Of a DNA stretch of 40,612 nucleotides, positions 1-8,577 are shown piece after piece. Below the pieces are notes generated by a model, which saw only the letters and a list, made by a program, of their open reading frames with translations, searched no databases and had not been told where the DNA came from. Each line of letters begins with the position of its first letter. Positions within the stretch are counted from its first letter, which is position 1. The translations under genes and the position numbers were made by a program. The stretch covers positions 1-40,612 of the forward strand of contig JAFLJS010000013.1 in assembly GCA_022712895.1 (NCBI GenBank). The letters run 5' to 3'. The stretch comes from Desulfocapsa sp. (lineage in GTDB: Bacteria > Desulfobacterota > Desulfobulbia > Desulfobulbales > Desulfocapsaceae).

Positions 1-1248
1 ACCGTTCAGTTTTCCGGCAGCAAACAAGATTTCAATGTGGGCCTTGGTTCCGTGGCTGTCCCCGGTACGTTAAAAGGACTCCTCCACACCCACGAGCGCC
101 TGGGGGTTATGGATCTGGCAGAAGTCGTAGCCCCTGCCATCGCATTCGCAAAAAGCCATACATTAAACAAACAGCAAGCCTATTTTCTGAAACTTCTTCG
201 TCCAATCATGATTTTGCTCCCCGAGGGAAAGGCAATCTATGCACCCGACGGCAGCTACAGGAAAGAAGGTGACTTATTGGTCAACCATGAACTGGCATCA
301 TTTTTTGAAGAACTTTCACGTGACAAAGGGCAAAGCTTTTACCAAGGACAGATTGCCCGGCAAATCGAAGATGAGATGGCTGAAAATGCAGGTCTCTTGA
401 CCCGTGAAGATCTGGCGAGCTATGAGGTCAATGAACGGCCTCCCATGACTGCCCACTTCAGGGGCTACCAATTCCTTACCGCTCCCGAGCCTTCACTTGG
501 CGGCGCCCTGATTGGTTTATCTCTCTCCCTGCAATCTCTTGGTGGTCTTCCCGACTACGCCTTTGGTTCAGCAGGATATCTGCTGCATACCACAGCACTC
601 ATGCAGGAAGTGGAAAGATTACGGGAAAAGGGTGTAAGTACAGCATCAGCCTTGACCACGTTCCTCAATAACCCGGAAATGACAATTGCCAGTACCAATA
701 CCATTAAAACCTTTTCCCGTGGTACAACCCATATTTCGGTGGCAGACAAAGAGGGAAACTGCGCCGCCATGACCTGTTCCAACGGTGAAGGAGCAGGCTA
801 TTTTGCACCGGGAACTGGAATAATGCTCAACAATATGATGGGTGAAGATGATCTGCACCCTGAAGGCTTTCATTCCAGTCCTCCCGGCCAACGCGTGGGC
901 TCCATGATGTCCCCATCTCTTCTGATGAGAAATGGTGAAGTTCATCTGGTTATTGGCAGCGGTGGATCGAAGCGAATCCGAACCGCTATAAGCCAGGTTC
1001 TCAGTCAGGTTATCGATTTCAAACGACCCATTCAGGATGCCGTGGATGCCCCACGTTTACATTGGGATGGAAAAACCTTGCAGATTGAACCAGGATTTTC
1101 TGACGCCGATTTGCAACCGGTACGCGATATGGTTTCTGTCAATGAGTGGCAGACAAAGGGCGTATATTTTGGTGGTGTGCATGCTGTGATTCCTGGGAAA
1201 GAAGGCGCTGCTGACCCACGTCGCGGCGGCAAGGTACTTGAAATCTAA
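1..1248 (+). CDS. Gamma-glutamyltransferase family protein (5' end outside window)
   Basis: The reading frame is open from base 1, so the gene starts upstream and about the first 90-100 residues plus any signal peptide are missing; the GTG at 37 is internal. GGT-family enzymes are Ntn hydrolases that cleave themselves before a threonine and hydrolyse or transfer gamma-glutamyl groups, usually in the periplasm (glutathione breakdown). The conserved start GLGSVAVPGT, the self-cleavage/nucleophile segment GTTHISVAD (Thr codon at 724-726), the loop GTGIMLNNMM, the SMMSP segment (equivalent of PLSSMSP) and the glycine-rich GSGGSKRIR are all visible. The lid-loop region after the nucleophile looks short, so a GGT-like amidohydrolase (YwrD/oxamate type) is an alternative to true glutathione hydrolase. 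Stop TAA at 1246. Confidence 0.9.
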   Translation, partial: TVQFSGSKQDFNVGLGSVAVPGTLKGLLHTHERLGVMDLAEVVAPAIAFAKSHTLNKQQAYFLKLLRPIMILLPEGKAIYAPDGSYRKEGDLLVNHELASFFEELSRDKGQSFYQGQIARQIEDEMAENAGLLTREDLASYEVNERPPMTAHFRGYQFLTAPEPSLGGALIGLSLSLQSLGGLPDYAFGSAGYLLHTTALMQEVERLREKGVSTASALTTFLNNPEMTIASTNTIKTFSRGTTHISVADKEGNCAAMTCSNGEGAGYFAPGTGIMLNNMMGEDDLHPEGFHSSPPGQRVGSMMSPSLLMRNGEVHLVIGSGGSKRIRTAISQVLSQVIDFKRPIQDAVDAPRLHWDGKTLQIEPGFSDADLQPVRDMVSVNEWQTKGVYFGGVHAVIPGKEGAADPRRGGKVLEI

Positions 1249-1441
1249 TAAAAGTGAAAAATAACGCAGCACTTTGACAGTTTTTTAATACAACCCCACT
1301 AAACCAGAAACAACAATCCCCGGCAAAATCACTGTTTACCCACATTTTTAATGAACACTTTGTGTGTAAACAGTTAGTAATCTGAATTAGCAATAAAAAA
1401 ATGACGTGGGAAACACTCGGGTACTGCAAGACAAAAGAGGT

Positions 1442-1467
1442 GCCCAGGAGAATACTCCCTCCCGGGC
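1442..1467 (-). terminator. Hairpin terminator downstream of the DUF1566 gene
   Basis: On the minus strand a 9-bp stem (GCCCGGGAG / CTCCTGGGC, one G-T pair) with an 8-base loop is followed by a short T-run (CTCTTTTG). It lies 34 bases after the stop of the minus-strand DUF1566 gene. The T-run is weak, so confidence is moderate. Confidence 0.45.
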
Positions 1468-1500
1468 TTCAGGAGGAGGAAACAAAAAAACAACGTACTA

Positions 1501-2448
1501 CTACAAACTGCGACAGAGCCTTGCAAAACCTCCGGGAATGGTACCCGATGACCAAAACGCCCTGCCCTGCTTATAATCCACAAACCAGTACCCACCCGGC
1601 TTACGTTTTGCAGCAACAAAGATAAAAGGTTGTTCTTTAGAAAAACAGGGTTGCAGGTATATCCCCTTCGCATTTTGATGAGGATCCATTATAGACATGG
1701 CCTCTTCCATGGAGGGCATTCGCCAGTCATGATGTCCTGCAAAACCTTCTTTATTCAATTTCTCGATATTACGAATCATGGTACGAATGGAAGTGATATC
1801 AAGGCCTGTCCGCTGCCACATTAGGTTTGTTTTCTGATCAACAACGGTGAGCCCGTCTCCAATATCCGCAAAATGATTACCAAAACCACCACCTGCGTTA
1901 TGCTCCGCCTCAAAGAAGTTCCACTTCTTCATATATTCCGGGGCATCACTATTCTGTAGGAAAGACTCTTCAACAGGTAAGGTAACCACCTCTCCAGTAA
2001 ACTCTGATTCAGCCAGTGGAGTGAGGTCTTCTCCCATATCTTCAACGACAATTTCCTTGGTGATAGGGATGACTTTTGAAGAATCTTCTGCGGTAAGGAT
2101 ATTTTCGATCAACCATTCCTTGATCGGGGCATCAATGGCATAACTTTTTTCAAAAAGTGATGAAGTCCCCTGTTTTTCAACACAGGCTTGAACCAATTCG
2201 TCAGGAGCCTTAATCTCAGCCACAATCTCAGCATGTTTCACCCCACGTTCCATGAGACAGAGCTTGGGCTTATCCTCCCAGTTATCGACAAAAAAGTAGT
2301 AAACACGATCGGTCCTGCCAATATTGCTTCGCACATGTTCACGCCCGCCCCAAGACTCAAAAGTACCAAAACTCAGATCCGGTGTCATTTCCCAATCAAT
2401 CTCAGGGGTTACTTGACCACCGATCTTCAACTTCTGAAACAATCCCAT
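1501..2448 (-). CDS. DUF1566 (Lcl C-terminal-like) domain protein, 315 aa
   Basis: There is no signal peptide. The N-terminal about 190 residues are of unknown type, with an acidic linker around 120-165. Residues about 197-315 form a DUF1566 domain: GDGLTVVDQKTNLMWQR, then HHDWRMPSMEEA, then a C-terminal GYWFVDYKQGRAFW / ARLCRSL. This domain occurs in many uncharacterised bacterial proteins, often surface or sensory ones, and has no settled biochemical role; I assign no function. The start is supported by a strong AAGGAGT ribosome site 6-8 bases before ATG. The gene stands alone, divergent from glgX, and ends in a hairpin at 1442-1467. Confidence 0.8.
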   Translation of the reverse strand: MGLFQKLKIGGQVTPEIDWEMTPDLSFGTFESWGGREHVRSNIGRTDRVYYFFVDNWEDKPKLCLMERGVKHAEIVAEIKAPDELVQACVEKQGTSSLFEKSYAIDAPIKEWLIENILTAEDSSKVIPITKEIVVEDMGEDLTPLAESEFTGEVVTLPVEESFLQNSDAPEYMKKWNFFEAEHNAGGGFGNHFADIGDGLTVVDQKTNLMWQRTGLDITSIRTMIRNIEKLNKEGFAGHHDWRMPSMEEAMSIMDPHQNAKGIYLQPCFSKEQPFIFVAAKRKPGGYWFVDYKQGRAFWSSGTIPGGFARLCRSL

Positions 2449-2592
2449 ATCAGACTCCTTTTATTTACGATCAGGATTCATTCTGGAATTGAACCCTTCA
2501 CCTTTTTCTTCCGCTAGTGTATTCTTTTTACAAGGCAGAAGTTGCCTATGCCACATTGTGTAACAATATCAATTATAGTTATCATTCCCGAT

Positions 2593-4668
2593 ATGAGCAA
2601 GCAAAAAATATTCTTTTCTTTTGAAAGAGGGTTCCCTCTGCCCGGTGGTACCATGATTCTTGAAAATGGTATCAACTTTACTATTTTTTCACGGCATGCC
2701 ACGGCTGTTACTCTTGTTCTTCAACTAGCAGAAGCAGGAAACCCTTCCGAGCTTATTGAAATAGCTCTAGATCCCGCAACAAACCGCACAGGCGATATCT
2801 GGCATATCCTACTCATCACCACAGAAAGGAATTTTTGCTATGGATACCGGATGGATGGTGCAAGAGATATAGAAGAGAAAGGACTAATTTACGATACAAA
2901 ACAGATTCTGCTCGATCCTTTTTGCCAGAACATCAAAGGCCGACACTGGGGCGCACCCTCTCCCGGCACAGACGTTCCCGTTTGCAAGTTGAGCGACCAC
3001 GACTTTGACTGGCAAAACGATCGCCCGCTGAAAACCCCCATGGTAGATTCAGTCATCTATGAGCTCCACGTAAGAGGGTTCACAAAAGATAGTAGTTCGC
3101 AGGTACAGCATCCTGGGACCTATCTCGGAGTAATCGAAAAAATCCCTTACCTGAAAGAACTGGGTATCACTGCGGTGGAACTCATGCCGGTGATGGAATG
3201 GGACGAAAACGATAATGTTTTTTTTGATCCTAAAAGCGGTGAGCGACTGAAAAACTACTGGGGCTATAATCCTATTTCTTTCTGTGCACTCAAATCAGGC
3301 TTTGCAGCAAATCCTAACCAGCATTTCAAAGAGTTCAAAACCATGGTTCGCAGTCTGCATCAGGCTGGCATAGAGGTTATTCTTGACATGGTCTACAACC
3401 ATACCGGAGAAGGCGGATACGATGGTAAGACAACCAGTTTTCGTGGAATAGATAATTCCATCTACTATCTCCTGGCCCACGACCATACACATCAATACCT
3501 CAATTATTCCGGATGCGGCAACACGTTTAACTGCAACCATCCCGTTGTCAGGGAATTTATCCGTGAATCCCTACGCTACTGGGTCATGGAAATGCATGTG
3601 GATGGTTTTCGTTTTGATTTAGCTTCTATATTGGGACGAGATAGTAACGGTGAGGTTTTGAGCAATCCACCCATGATCGAAATGATCGCTCAGGACCCTA
3701 TTCTACGTGACACAAAAATCATTGCAGAAGCCTGGGATGCTGCTGGGCTCTACCAGGTAGGCAGCTTTTCAAGAGACAGCCGCTGGGCTGAGTGGAATGG
3801 GAAGTTCAGAGATGATATCCGGTCCTTTATGGCAGGGCACAGTAACTCTATTGCCAACCTTGCCACTCGCATTGCCGGGAGCTCCGATTTGTATCAGAGC
3901 AGTGCCCGTACACCATGCAACTCTGTAAATTTTATCACCAGCCATGATGGTTTTACCCTTTACGACCTTGTCAGTTACGAAACAAAGCATAATGTGAACA
4001 ATGGTGAAGAAAACCGGGATGGAGACAACCATAACATCAGCTGGAACAGTGGTGTTGAGGGGGGCAGTAATGATCCGAACATTATAGCCATGCGTCATCG
4101 CCGTATTCGCACTTTTTCTTTGCTGCTCATCCTCTCTCAAGGGGTGCCCATGATCACGGCAGGAGATGAATTTGGCCGCACGCAACAGGGGAATAATAAC
4201 AGCTGGTGTCAGGACAATGCCGAGAACTGGATAGATTGGGATCTCGCTCGTCAGAATAACGATCTGTTACAATTCTTCAAAAAATGTATCGCCCTTCGTA
4301 AAAACAACCCTATTTTTCGCAGACGTAATTTTTTCGACCACAAAATCAATCCTGAAATCATCTGGCAGTCATTGCAACCCGGCGTTGAAGACTGGTCCAG
4401 TGACTGCCATACCCTAGCTTTTTTACTTAAAGGAAATGCACAGGGACCTGATTTTTTGATTATGTTAAATGGCCAGCGTACAGGAACAGTTGAGTTCACC
4501 CTTCCACAGGCCCCCGGCCAAGATAGATTATGGGAACAAATCATTGATACCGCCCAGGACACATCTGATGATTTCAACGTAATACATGGCAATCAAAAAC
4601 ATCAAAAAAAGAGCGCCGTGCAGGTAAAAGCGATGGCAACTGTTGTCCTCAGATCAAAAAAAGAGTAA
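2593..4668 (+). CDS. glgX: Glycogen debranching enzyme GlgX (GH13 isoamylase type), 691 aa
   Basis: Cytoplasmic GH13 enzyme that cuts alpha-1,6 branch links of glycogen or limit dextrins. An N-terminal CBM48-like domain (FERGFPLPGGT...NGINFTIFS) precedes the catalytic barrel. GH13 regions are intact: DMVYNHTGEGG (region I), GFRFDLAS with nucleophile Asp342, IIAEAWD with acid/base Glu379, and SHDGFTLYD with Asp452; the GlgX-typical EFGRTQQGNNNSWCQD is present. I chose ATG 2593 because the protein then begins just ahead of the conserved part; in-frame TTG 2542 and ATG 2548 would add up to 17 residues and also lack a strong ribosome site. No other glycogen genes are adjacent. Confidence 0.9.
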   Translation: MSKQKIFFSFERGFPLPGGTMILENGINFTIFSRHATAVTLVLQLAEAGNPSELIEIALDPATNRTGDIWHILLITTERNFCYGYRMDGARDIEEKGLIYDTKQILLDPFCQNIKGRHWGAPSPGTDVPVCKLSDHDFDWQNDRPLKTPMVDSVIYELHVRGFTKDSSSQVQHPGTYLGVIEKIPYLKELGITAVELMPVMEWDENDNVFFDPKSGERLKNYWGYNPISFCALKSGFAANPNQHFKEFKTMVRSLHQAGIEVILDMVYNHTGEGGYDGKTTSFRGIDNSIYYLLAHDHTHQYLNYSGCGNTFNCNHPVVREFIRESLRYWVMEMHVDGFRFDLASILGRDSNGEVLSNPPMIEMIAQDPILRDTKIIAEAWDAAGLYQVGSFSRDSRWAEWNGKFRDDIRSFMAGHSNSIANLATRIAGSSDLYQSSARTPCNSVNFITSHDGFTLYDLVSYETKHNVNNGEENRDGDNHNISWNSGVEGGSNDPNIIAMRHRRIRTFSLLLILSQGVPMITAGDEFGRTQQGNNNSWCQDNAENWIDWDLARQNNDLLQFFKKCIALRKNNPIFRRRNFFDHKINPEIIWQSLQPGVEDWSSDCHTLAFLLKGNAQGPDFLIMLNGQRTGTVEFTLPQAPGQDRLWEQIIDTAQDTSDDFNVIHGNQKHQKKSAVQVKAMATVVLRSKKE

Positions 4669-4778
4669 AAACGCTACCTACAGCCTTTTTTCCACCGGAT
4701 AAACTTGCCATTTACCAAAAGAAGATTTACTCTTTCGGGCAGTATTTACATGAATGAAATAAATTTACTAGACGACAG

Positions 4779-5303
4779 ATGACACAAGGTACCTTCTTAT
4801 TTCTTGGTGATTCCCTCATTGCCGATTACAACTGGCAAGAGCGAATGACCCATTTCAAGATTATTAACCATGGCGTTCCCGGTGAAACTGCCCAGGGGTT
4901 ACTGAACAGAATTCCCTCTATTACTGAATCAGTAAAGAACCCCGAAATGATACTGCTGATGATTGGTACCAACAATCTAATTATTGAAGATTACAGTTTC
5001 CTCGACTCACTCCGGCAAATCATTGTTACACTCACAGCTAAATACCCAGCTACAGAAGTGATTACCAACAGCCTGCTTCCCTGCCAGTTGCCCTGGTTAA
5101 GCATGGAATCGCTACAGAGTATAAACGACATGATTGAGCCCATGACCCAGCAAACCGGATCCTGTTATCTCAATATGTTTAATAAGATCAAGCCCACACC
5201 CGATTTTTTCCAGAGTGATGGTATCCACCTACAACCCAAGGCGTATGAACTCTGGTCAAAGAATATTCTTGAATTTGTCTCCTTTTTAATCGAAGATGAT
5301 TAG
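4779..5303 (+). CDS. SGNH/GDSL-type hydrolase, 174 aa
   Basis: Small single-domain SGNH esterase/lipase-like protein without a signal peptide, so probably cytoplasmic. Block I FLFLGDSL places the nucleophile at Ser12, block II is the Gly in INHGVPGE, block III is GTNN (63-66) and block V is DGIHLQ with Asp147 and His150, so the full catalytic set is present. Length (about 170-200) is normal for this group, which includes lysophospholipase/thioesterase TesA-like and acetylhydrolase members; the substrate cannot be read from sequence. It follows glgX by 110 bases and may be co-transcribed. Confidence 0.85.
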   Translation: MTQGTFLFLGDSLIADYNWQERMTHFKIINHGVPGETAQGLLNRIPSITESVKNPEMILLMIGTNNLIIEDYSFLDSLRQIIVTLTAKYPATEVITNSLLPCQLPWLSMESLQSINDMIEPMTQQTGSCYLNMFNKIKPTPDFFQSDGIHLQPKAYELWSKNILEFVSFLIEDD

Positions 5304-5485
5304 TGCCTGATTATATGAAAACAGCTATATCATCAAGAAATCACAAATGGGACTCTGGACCAAAGGTAAGAAACTACCATCAGGCTACTTGTACTGGCTA
5401 GCCATTCAGCATCGGTGCCAATCTCGGCTAAGCCAACTTTTCCCCCAACGGGAATTAACCACTATTCACTAATAGGATAAGTCAC

Positions 5486-6325
5486 ATGAAAAAAACATTT
5501 TATCGCGGATTAGCAATATGTCTTTTTATCGGTCTTGCTGTGCAAACCGGTGATGCCAACGCCAGCAGCGAAACAAAAGAAGCGAAGACATCAGCCCCTG
5601 CCAGCGCACAAGCACCAGGGAACCTGACCGGAACAGTTCTCGAGACAATGGACAGTGGCGGATACACTTACCTGCAACTTGATACAGGTGCAGGCAAACC
5701 ATGGATTGCCATCCCCCAGGGAAAGGTTGCCGTTGGTGATAAAATCAGCTGTCTGCCCGGAATGGTCATGAAAAACTTCTCCAGCAAAACTCTGGATCGC
5801 ACTTTTGATTCCATCGTTTTCTCTTCAGGTCTTGCCGGAGCTACACCAGCCCCTCACGCTGCCATGGGTCAGGGTGCAATGGGTGGTGGCGGTGATTCCT
5901 TTGCCACCGCAGTCGCGGCTGAAGGTGGAGTAGATCCAGCAAGTCAGATTCAAGCAGCAGGATCTGGCGGAAGCCAGGGTGCCATTGTTCCTTTTTCTGA
6001 GATCAAAGTGGAAAAAGCCAGTGGAGACAATGCCTATCGTGTGAGCGATGCCTTTGCCAAAAAAGACGAACTCAACGGTAAAACTGTTCGCTTCAAAGGG
6101 CAAGTTGTGAAGTTCAGCACCATGATTATGGGACGTAACTGGGTTCATCTTCAGGATGGTACAGGTGATCCCATGAGCAATACCCATGATCTTGTTTTAA
6201 CAACCGGCGCCACCGTAAAAGAGGGTGATATTGTAACCTTGGAAGGTGTACTTACTGCCAACAAAGATTTTGGCGCAGGATATAAGTACGATGCCATTAT
6301 TGAAGAAGTAAAGATTGTAGAATAG
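5486..6325 (+). CDS. Exported NrfJ-like OB-fold protein, 279 aa
   Basis: Starts with a Sec signal peptide (MKK, hydrophobic LAICLFIGLAV, cleavage near DANA-SS around residue 26-27). Residues about 45-115 match the NrfJ/YdeI-like OB-fold type: GTVLETMDSGGYTYLQLD, VGDKISC, GMVMKNFSSKTLDRTFDSI. A Gly/Ala-rich linker (about 120-170) leads to a second OB-fold-like module (about 195-279: NGKTVRFKGQV, NWVHLQDGTGD, EGDIVTLEGVL). Such periplasmic proteins are found near nitrite/sulfite reductase or cytochrome genes, but none lie here, so the role is unknown. ATG 5486 has an AGGATAA ribosome site. Duplicated OB modules in one protein are the notable feature. Confidence 0.8.
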   Translation: MKKTFYRGLAICLFIGLAVQTGDANASSETKEAKTSAPASAQAPGNLTGTVLETMDSGGYTYLQLDTGAGKPWIAIPQGKVAVGDKISCLPGMVMKNFSSKTLDRTFDSIVFSSGLAGATPAPHAAMGQGAMGGGGDSFATAVAAEGGVDPASQIQAAGSGGSQGAIVPFSEIKVEKASGDNAYRVSDAFAKKDELNGKTVRFKGQVVKFSTMIMGRNWVHLQDGTGDPMSNTHDLVLTTGATVKEGDIVTLEGVLTANKDFGAGYKYDAIIEEVKIVE

Positions 6326-6392
6326 CACAGACTGGGAAATTGTCCGGGTTCCAATGCCCGGACATCCCTCTGGCAGTAAAAAGGAGGATCAT

Positions 6393-7361
6393 ATGCGTAT
6401 AGCGATTGTTGGTCCCGGAGCATTAGGCTGTCTCTTTGCCACAAGGCTTTTTTCTGCTGCTGGGCATGATTCCTTGTTGATTGATCACCGGCCTGAACGG
6501 GCTGCAATGCTCAATCAACAAGGAATCATCTACGAATCAGAAAACGGAACTGAAAGATTCTCAATACCGGTTCTCCATGATCCGGCGGCTATTCCAGCTG
6601 TTGACATCCTCTTTTCCTGCGTCAAATCTTACGATTTACAACAGAGCCTTACATTTTTACAACCACTTCTCACGCCTACTACTCTGCTTATTTTCCTGCA
6701 AAACGGGATTAGTCATTTGCAGTACAATAATGCAGACAAACTGGGGGCCACACCTGCTTTCGCAACCAGCTCAGAAGGTGCTACACGCTTAGCAGCCGGC
6801 CATATCCGACACGCTGGCATTGGCCATACCACCCTTGGCTTCCTCTCACGACAGACAAAACACGCAACGACTCAGCTACGAAATTTGCTACCTCTTTTGC
6901 AAAAAAGTGGCCTTGCAAGTTCACTAACCGAAGATGTCCACGCCAAACTGTGGGCAAAACTCTTTGTGAACGTAGGTATCAATGCACTGACCGCCATTGA
7001 AAACTGTAGTAACGGACAACTTCTGGAAACAAGCAGAACACGTGTCAAGTTAGCTGCTTTGGTAAAAGAGGCCGAAGCGGTGGCGCATGCCCAAGACATT
7101 ACTATTTTTGACGATCCAGTACAAGCAACCCTAGCTGTCTGTAAAAGCACGTCCCTGAACATTTCTTCCATGCTCCAAGACATTCGAAATCAACGCCCCA
7201 CTGAGATTGAAGCCATAAATGGTGCCATCAGCCGTATTGGCAAGCAACTCAACGTGGCGACTCCAGAAAACGATAAGATAATTGATAGAATTAAAGCAAT
7301 TGATCTATCACCTGGAGTACATCCGAACAAGGATAAACACAATGAATATAAGAAGTCATGA
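6393..7361 (+). CDS. panE: 2-dehydropantoate 2-reductase (ketopantoate reductase), 322 aa
   Basis: NADPH-dependent reduction of ketopantoate to pantoate in pantothenate/CoA synthesis. The N-terminal Rossmann motif is GPGALG (residues 7-12), followed by the family pattern LFSCVKSYD and QNGISH; the C-terminal domain has LWAKLFVNVGINALTAI with the catalytic-lysine region and SSMLQDIRNQRPTEIEAINGAI. Length is usual. ATG 6393 is chosen for its perfect AAGGAGG ribosome site; an in-frame extension to 6354 is not needed. Its end overlaps the next gene by 20 bases, so translation of the HAD gene is probably coupled. PanE-family paralogues of other specificity exist, but the motifs fit well. Confidence 0.9.
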   Translation: MRIAIVGPGALGCLFATRLFSAAGHDSLLIDHRPERAAMLNQQGIIYESENGTERFSIPVLHDPAAIPAVDILFSCVKSYDLQQSLTFLQPLLTPTTLLIFLQNGISHLQYNNADKLGATPAFATSSEGATRLAAGHIRHAGIGHTTLGFLSRQTKHATTQLRNLLPLLQKSGLASSLTEDVHAKLWAKLFVNVGINALTAIENCSNGQLLETSRTRVKLAALVKEAEAVAHAQDITIFDDPVQATLAVCKSTSLNISSMLQDIRNQRPTEIEAINGAISRIGKQLNVATPENDKIIDRIKAIDLSPGVHPNKDKHNEYKKS

Positions 7362-7917
7362 AATCGGATTTGATCTCGATGGGGTGATCGCCGCAACAGG
7401 AGAGACTTTCCTCCGCCTCGCCTGCGAGAACTTTGGCCACTGCTCTTATAGCCTTGATGACATAAAAGATTTTGAGGTGGAAGACTGTCTGGGAATCCCC
7501 AAAGATCATGTGGAACAACTTTTTCACATCATTATGAAAGATTCCCTCAACACAGGCCTGCAACCCATGCCTGGGGCTGTGGAGGTAATCTCTACGCTTG
7601 CAAACCAGTCCACTGTGACTATCATCACGGCAAGACCTCTTACCAATCCTGTCGCTGACTGGCTGGATCATTTTTTCCCGGACGATACATGTAAAAACAT
7701 ACAACTGGTAGCAACTGGCGACCATAACGACAAGACTCGTTATATCAAGGAACATAACCTACGATTTTTCATTGATGATCGGGTGGAAACCTGTCTGCAA
7801 CTGGCCGAAACCGACATTACTCCCATTGTCTACAATCAACCCTGGAATATTGGCAAGCATACACTGCCAAACGTAAGTAACTGGCAAGAGATCAGCAACT
7901 TACTGGAAGAATTATAA
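7342..7917 (+). CDS. HAD-superfamily 5'-nucleotidase-like hydrolase, 191 aa
   Basis: HAD phosphatase fold: motif I is FDLDGVI with Asp11 (nucleophile) and Asp13, motif II is the Thr in TIITARP, and motif III/IV is the FIDDR pair of acidic residues. The arrangement and short length resemble the 5'(3')-deoxyribonucleotidase (NT5C/YorS) group, but the substrate is not certain. ATG 7342 follows an AAGGA site and overlaps the 3' end of panE; the longer frame from 7282 lies inside panE and is not needed. It forms a compact operon with panE and the Nudix gene, which suggests nucleotide or cofactor housekeeping. Confidence 0.8.
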   Translation: MNIRSHEIGFDLDGVIAATGETFLRLACENFGHCSYSLDDIKDFEVEDCLGIPKDHVEQLFHIIMKDSLNTGLQPMPGAVEVISTLANQSTVTIITARPLTNPVADWLDHFFPDDTCKNIQLVATGDHNDKTRYIKEHNLRFFIDDRVETCLQLAETDITPIVYNQPWNIGKHTLPNVSNWQEISNLLEEL

Positions 7918-7920
7918 GCC

Positions 7921-8346
7921 ATGCGCTGCCCTCACTGCAAACAAGCAATCGAGGTATACAAAAACCCTGTGCCAACGGTGGATATCATCATTGAAGTTGG
8001 TGCAGCAATTGTGCTTATTAAACGAAAGAATCCACCTTATGGATGGGCCCTACCGGGTGGTTTTGTTGATTACGGAGAATCTTACGAGACTGCGGCAGCA
8101 AGGGAAGCGGAGGAAGAAACCGGACTTGTTGTCCAGAATTTACAACAGTTCAGAACCTATTCAGATCCAGGCCGTGATCCGCGCCAGCACACAGCCTCTA
8201 CTATTTTCATTGCACAGGCCGACACGGAACCTGTGGCCGGAGATGACGCCGTAGAAGCGGCCTTATTTACAAAAACGACTCTACCTGACCTTGTCTTTGA
8301 TCATGGCCAGATTATTGCGGATTACTTTACCTTCAAAAAATCTTAG
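7921..8346 (+). CDS. Nudix hydrolase, 141 aa
   Basis: Cytoplasmic pyrophosphohydrolase for nucleoside diphosphate-X compounds. The full Nudix box is present (G-x5-E-x7-REAEEETGL, starting GGFVDYGE), giving the metal-binding REAEE helix. An N-terminal CPHC pair precedes the domain, but no second Cys pair is visible, so a full zinc ribbon is doubtful. It starts 3 bases after the HAD gene with GGAAG as ribosome site, last gene of a panE-HAD-Nudix operon. The substrate cannot be named; ADP-ribose or oxidised nucleotide types are possible. Confidence 0.9.
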   Translation: MRCPHCKQAIEVYKNPVPTVDIIIEVGAAIVLIKRKNPPYGWALPGGFVDYGESYETAAAREAEEETGLVVQNLQQFRTYSDPGRDPRQHTASTIFIAQADTEPVAGDDAVEAALFTKTTLPDLVFDHGQIIADYFTFKKS

Positions 8347-8398
8347 TCAACAACCAAAAAACCCCAAGCCCCGTACCCACGGTGCTATATATCATTAG

Positions 8399-8494
8399 TC
8401 AGGGCATGCATTCACTGCCATATTTCTTGGCAAGAAATGCAAATACGCCGAGTCCGGCAAACCCTGCAATGATAACAAAAATCAGATTTTGCAT
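8399..8494 (-). CDS. Possible 31-aa single-span membrane protein
   Basis: A short minus-strand frame encodes MQNLIFVIIAGFAGLGVF, then AFLAKKYGSECMP and a stop: one hydrophobic helix of about 19 residues followed by a basic KK and a short polar tail. This is a normal layout for a bacterial small membrane protein. It lies downstream of typA on the same strand, after the hairpin at 8536-8566. No clear ribosome site is seen before the ATG (an A/T-rich stretch), so it may be chance. No function is proposed. Confidence 0.4.
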   Translation of the reverse strand: MQNLIFVIIAGFAGLGVFAFLAKKYGSECMP

Positions 8495-8535
8495 ATTTTA
8501 AAAAAAATCATACCAATAATATTTTGGATGGCTAA

Positions 8536-8566
8536 GTGTTTATACCCAGACCACGGGCATAAACAC
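8536..8566 (-). terminator. Strong hairpin after typA
   Basis: A 12-bp inverted repeat with one mismatch (GTGTTTATACCC / GGGCATAAACAC) and a 7-base loop sits 12 bases past the typA stop. There is no T-run after it on the minus strand, so it may be an mRNA 3' end stabiliser or a factor-dependent terminator rather than an intrinsic one. Confidence 0.45.
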
Positions 8567-8577
8567 GATGCCATCAT

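Noticed and set aside
5347-5472. 41-codon plus-strand frame (MGLWTKGKKLPSG...) between the SGNH and NrfJ-like genes
   Set aside because: No ribosome site and no recognisable pattern; likely chance.
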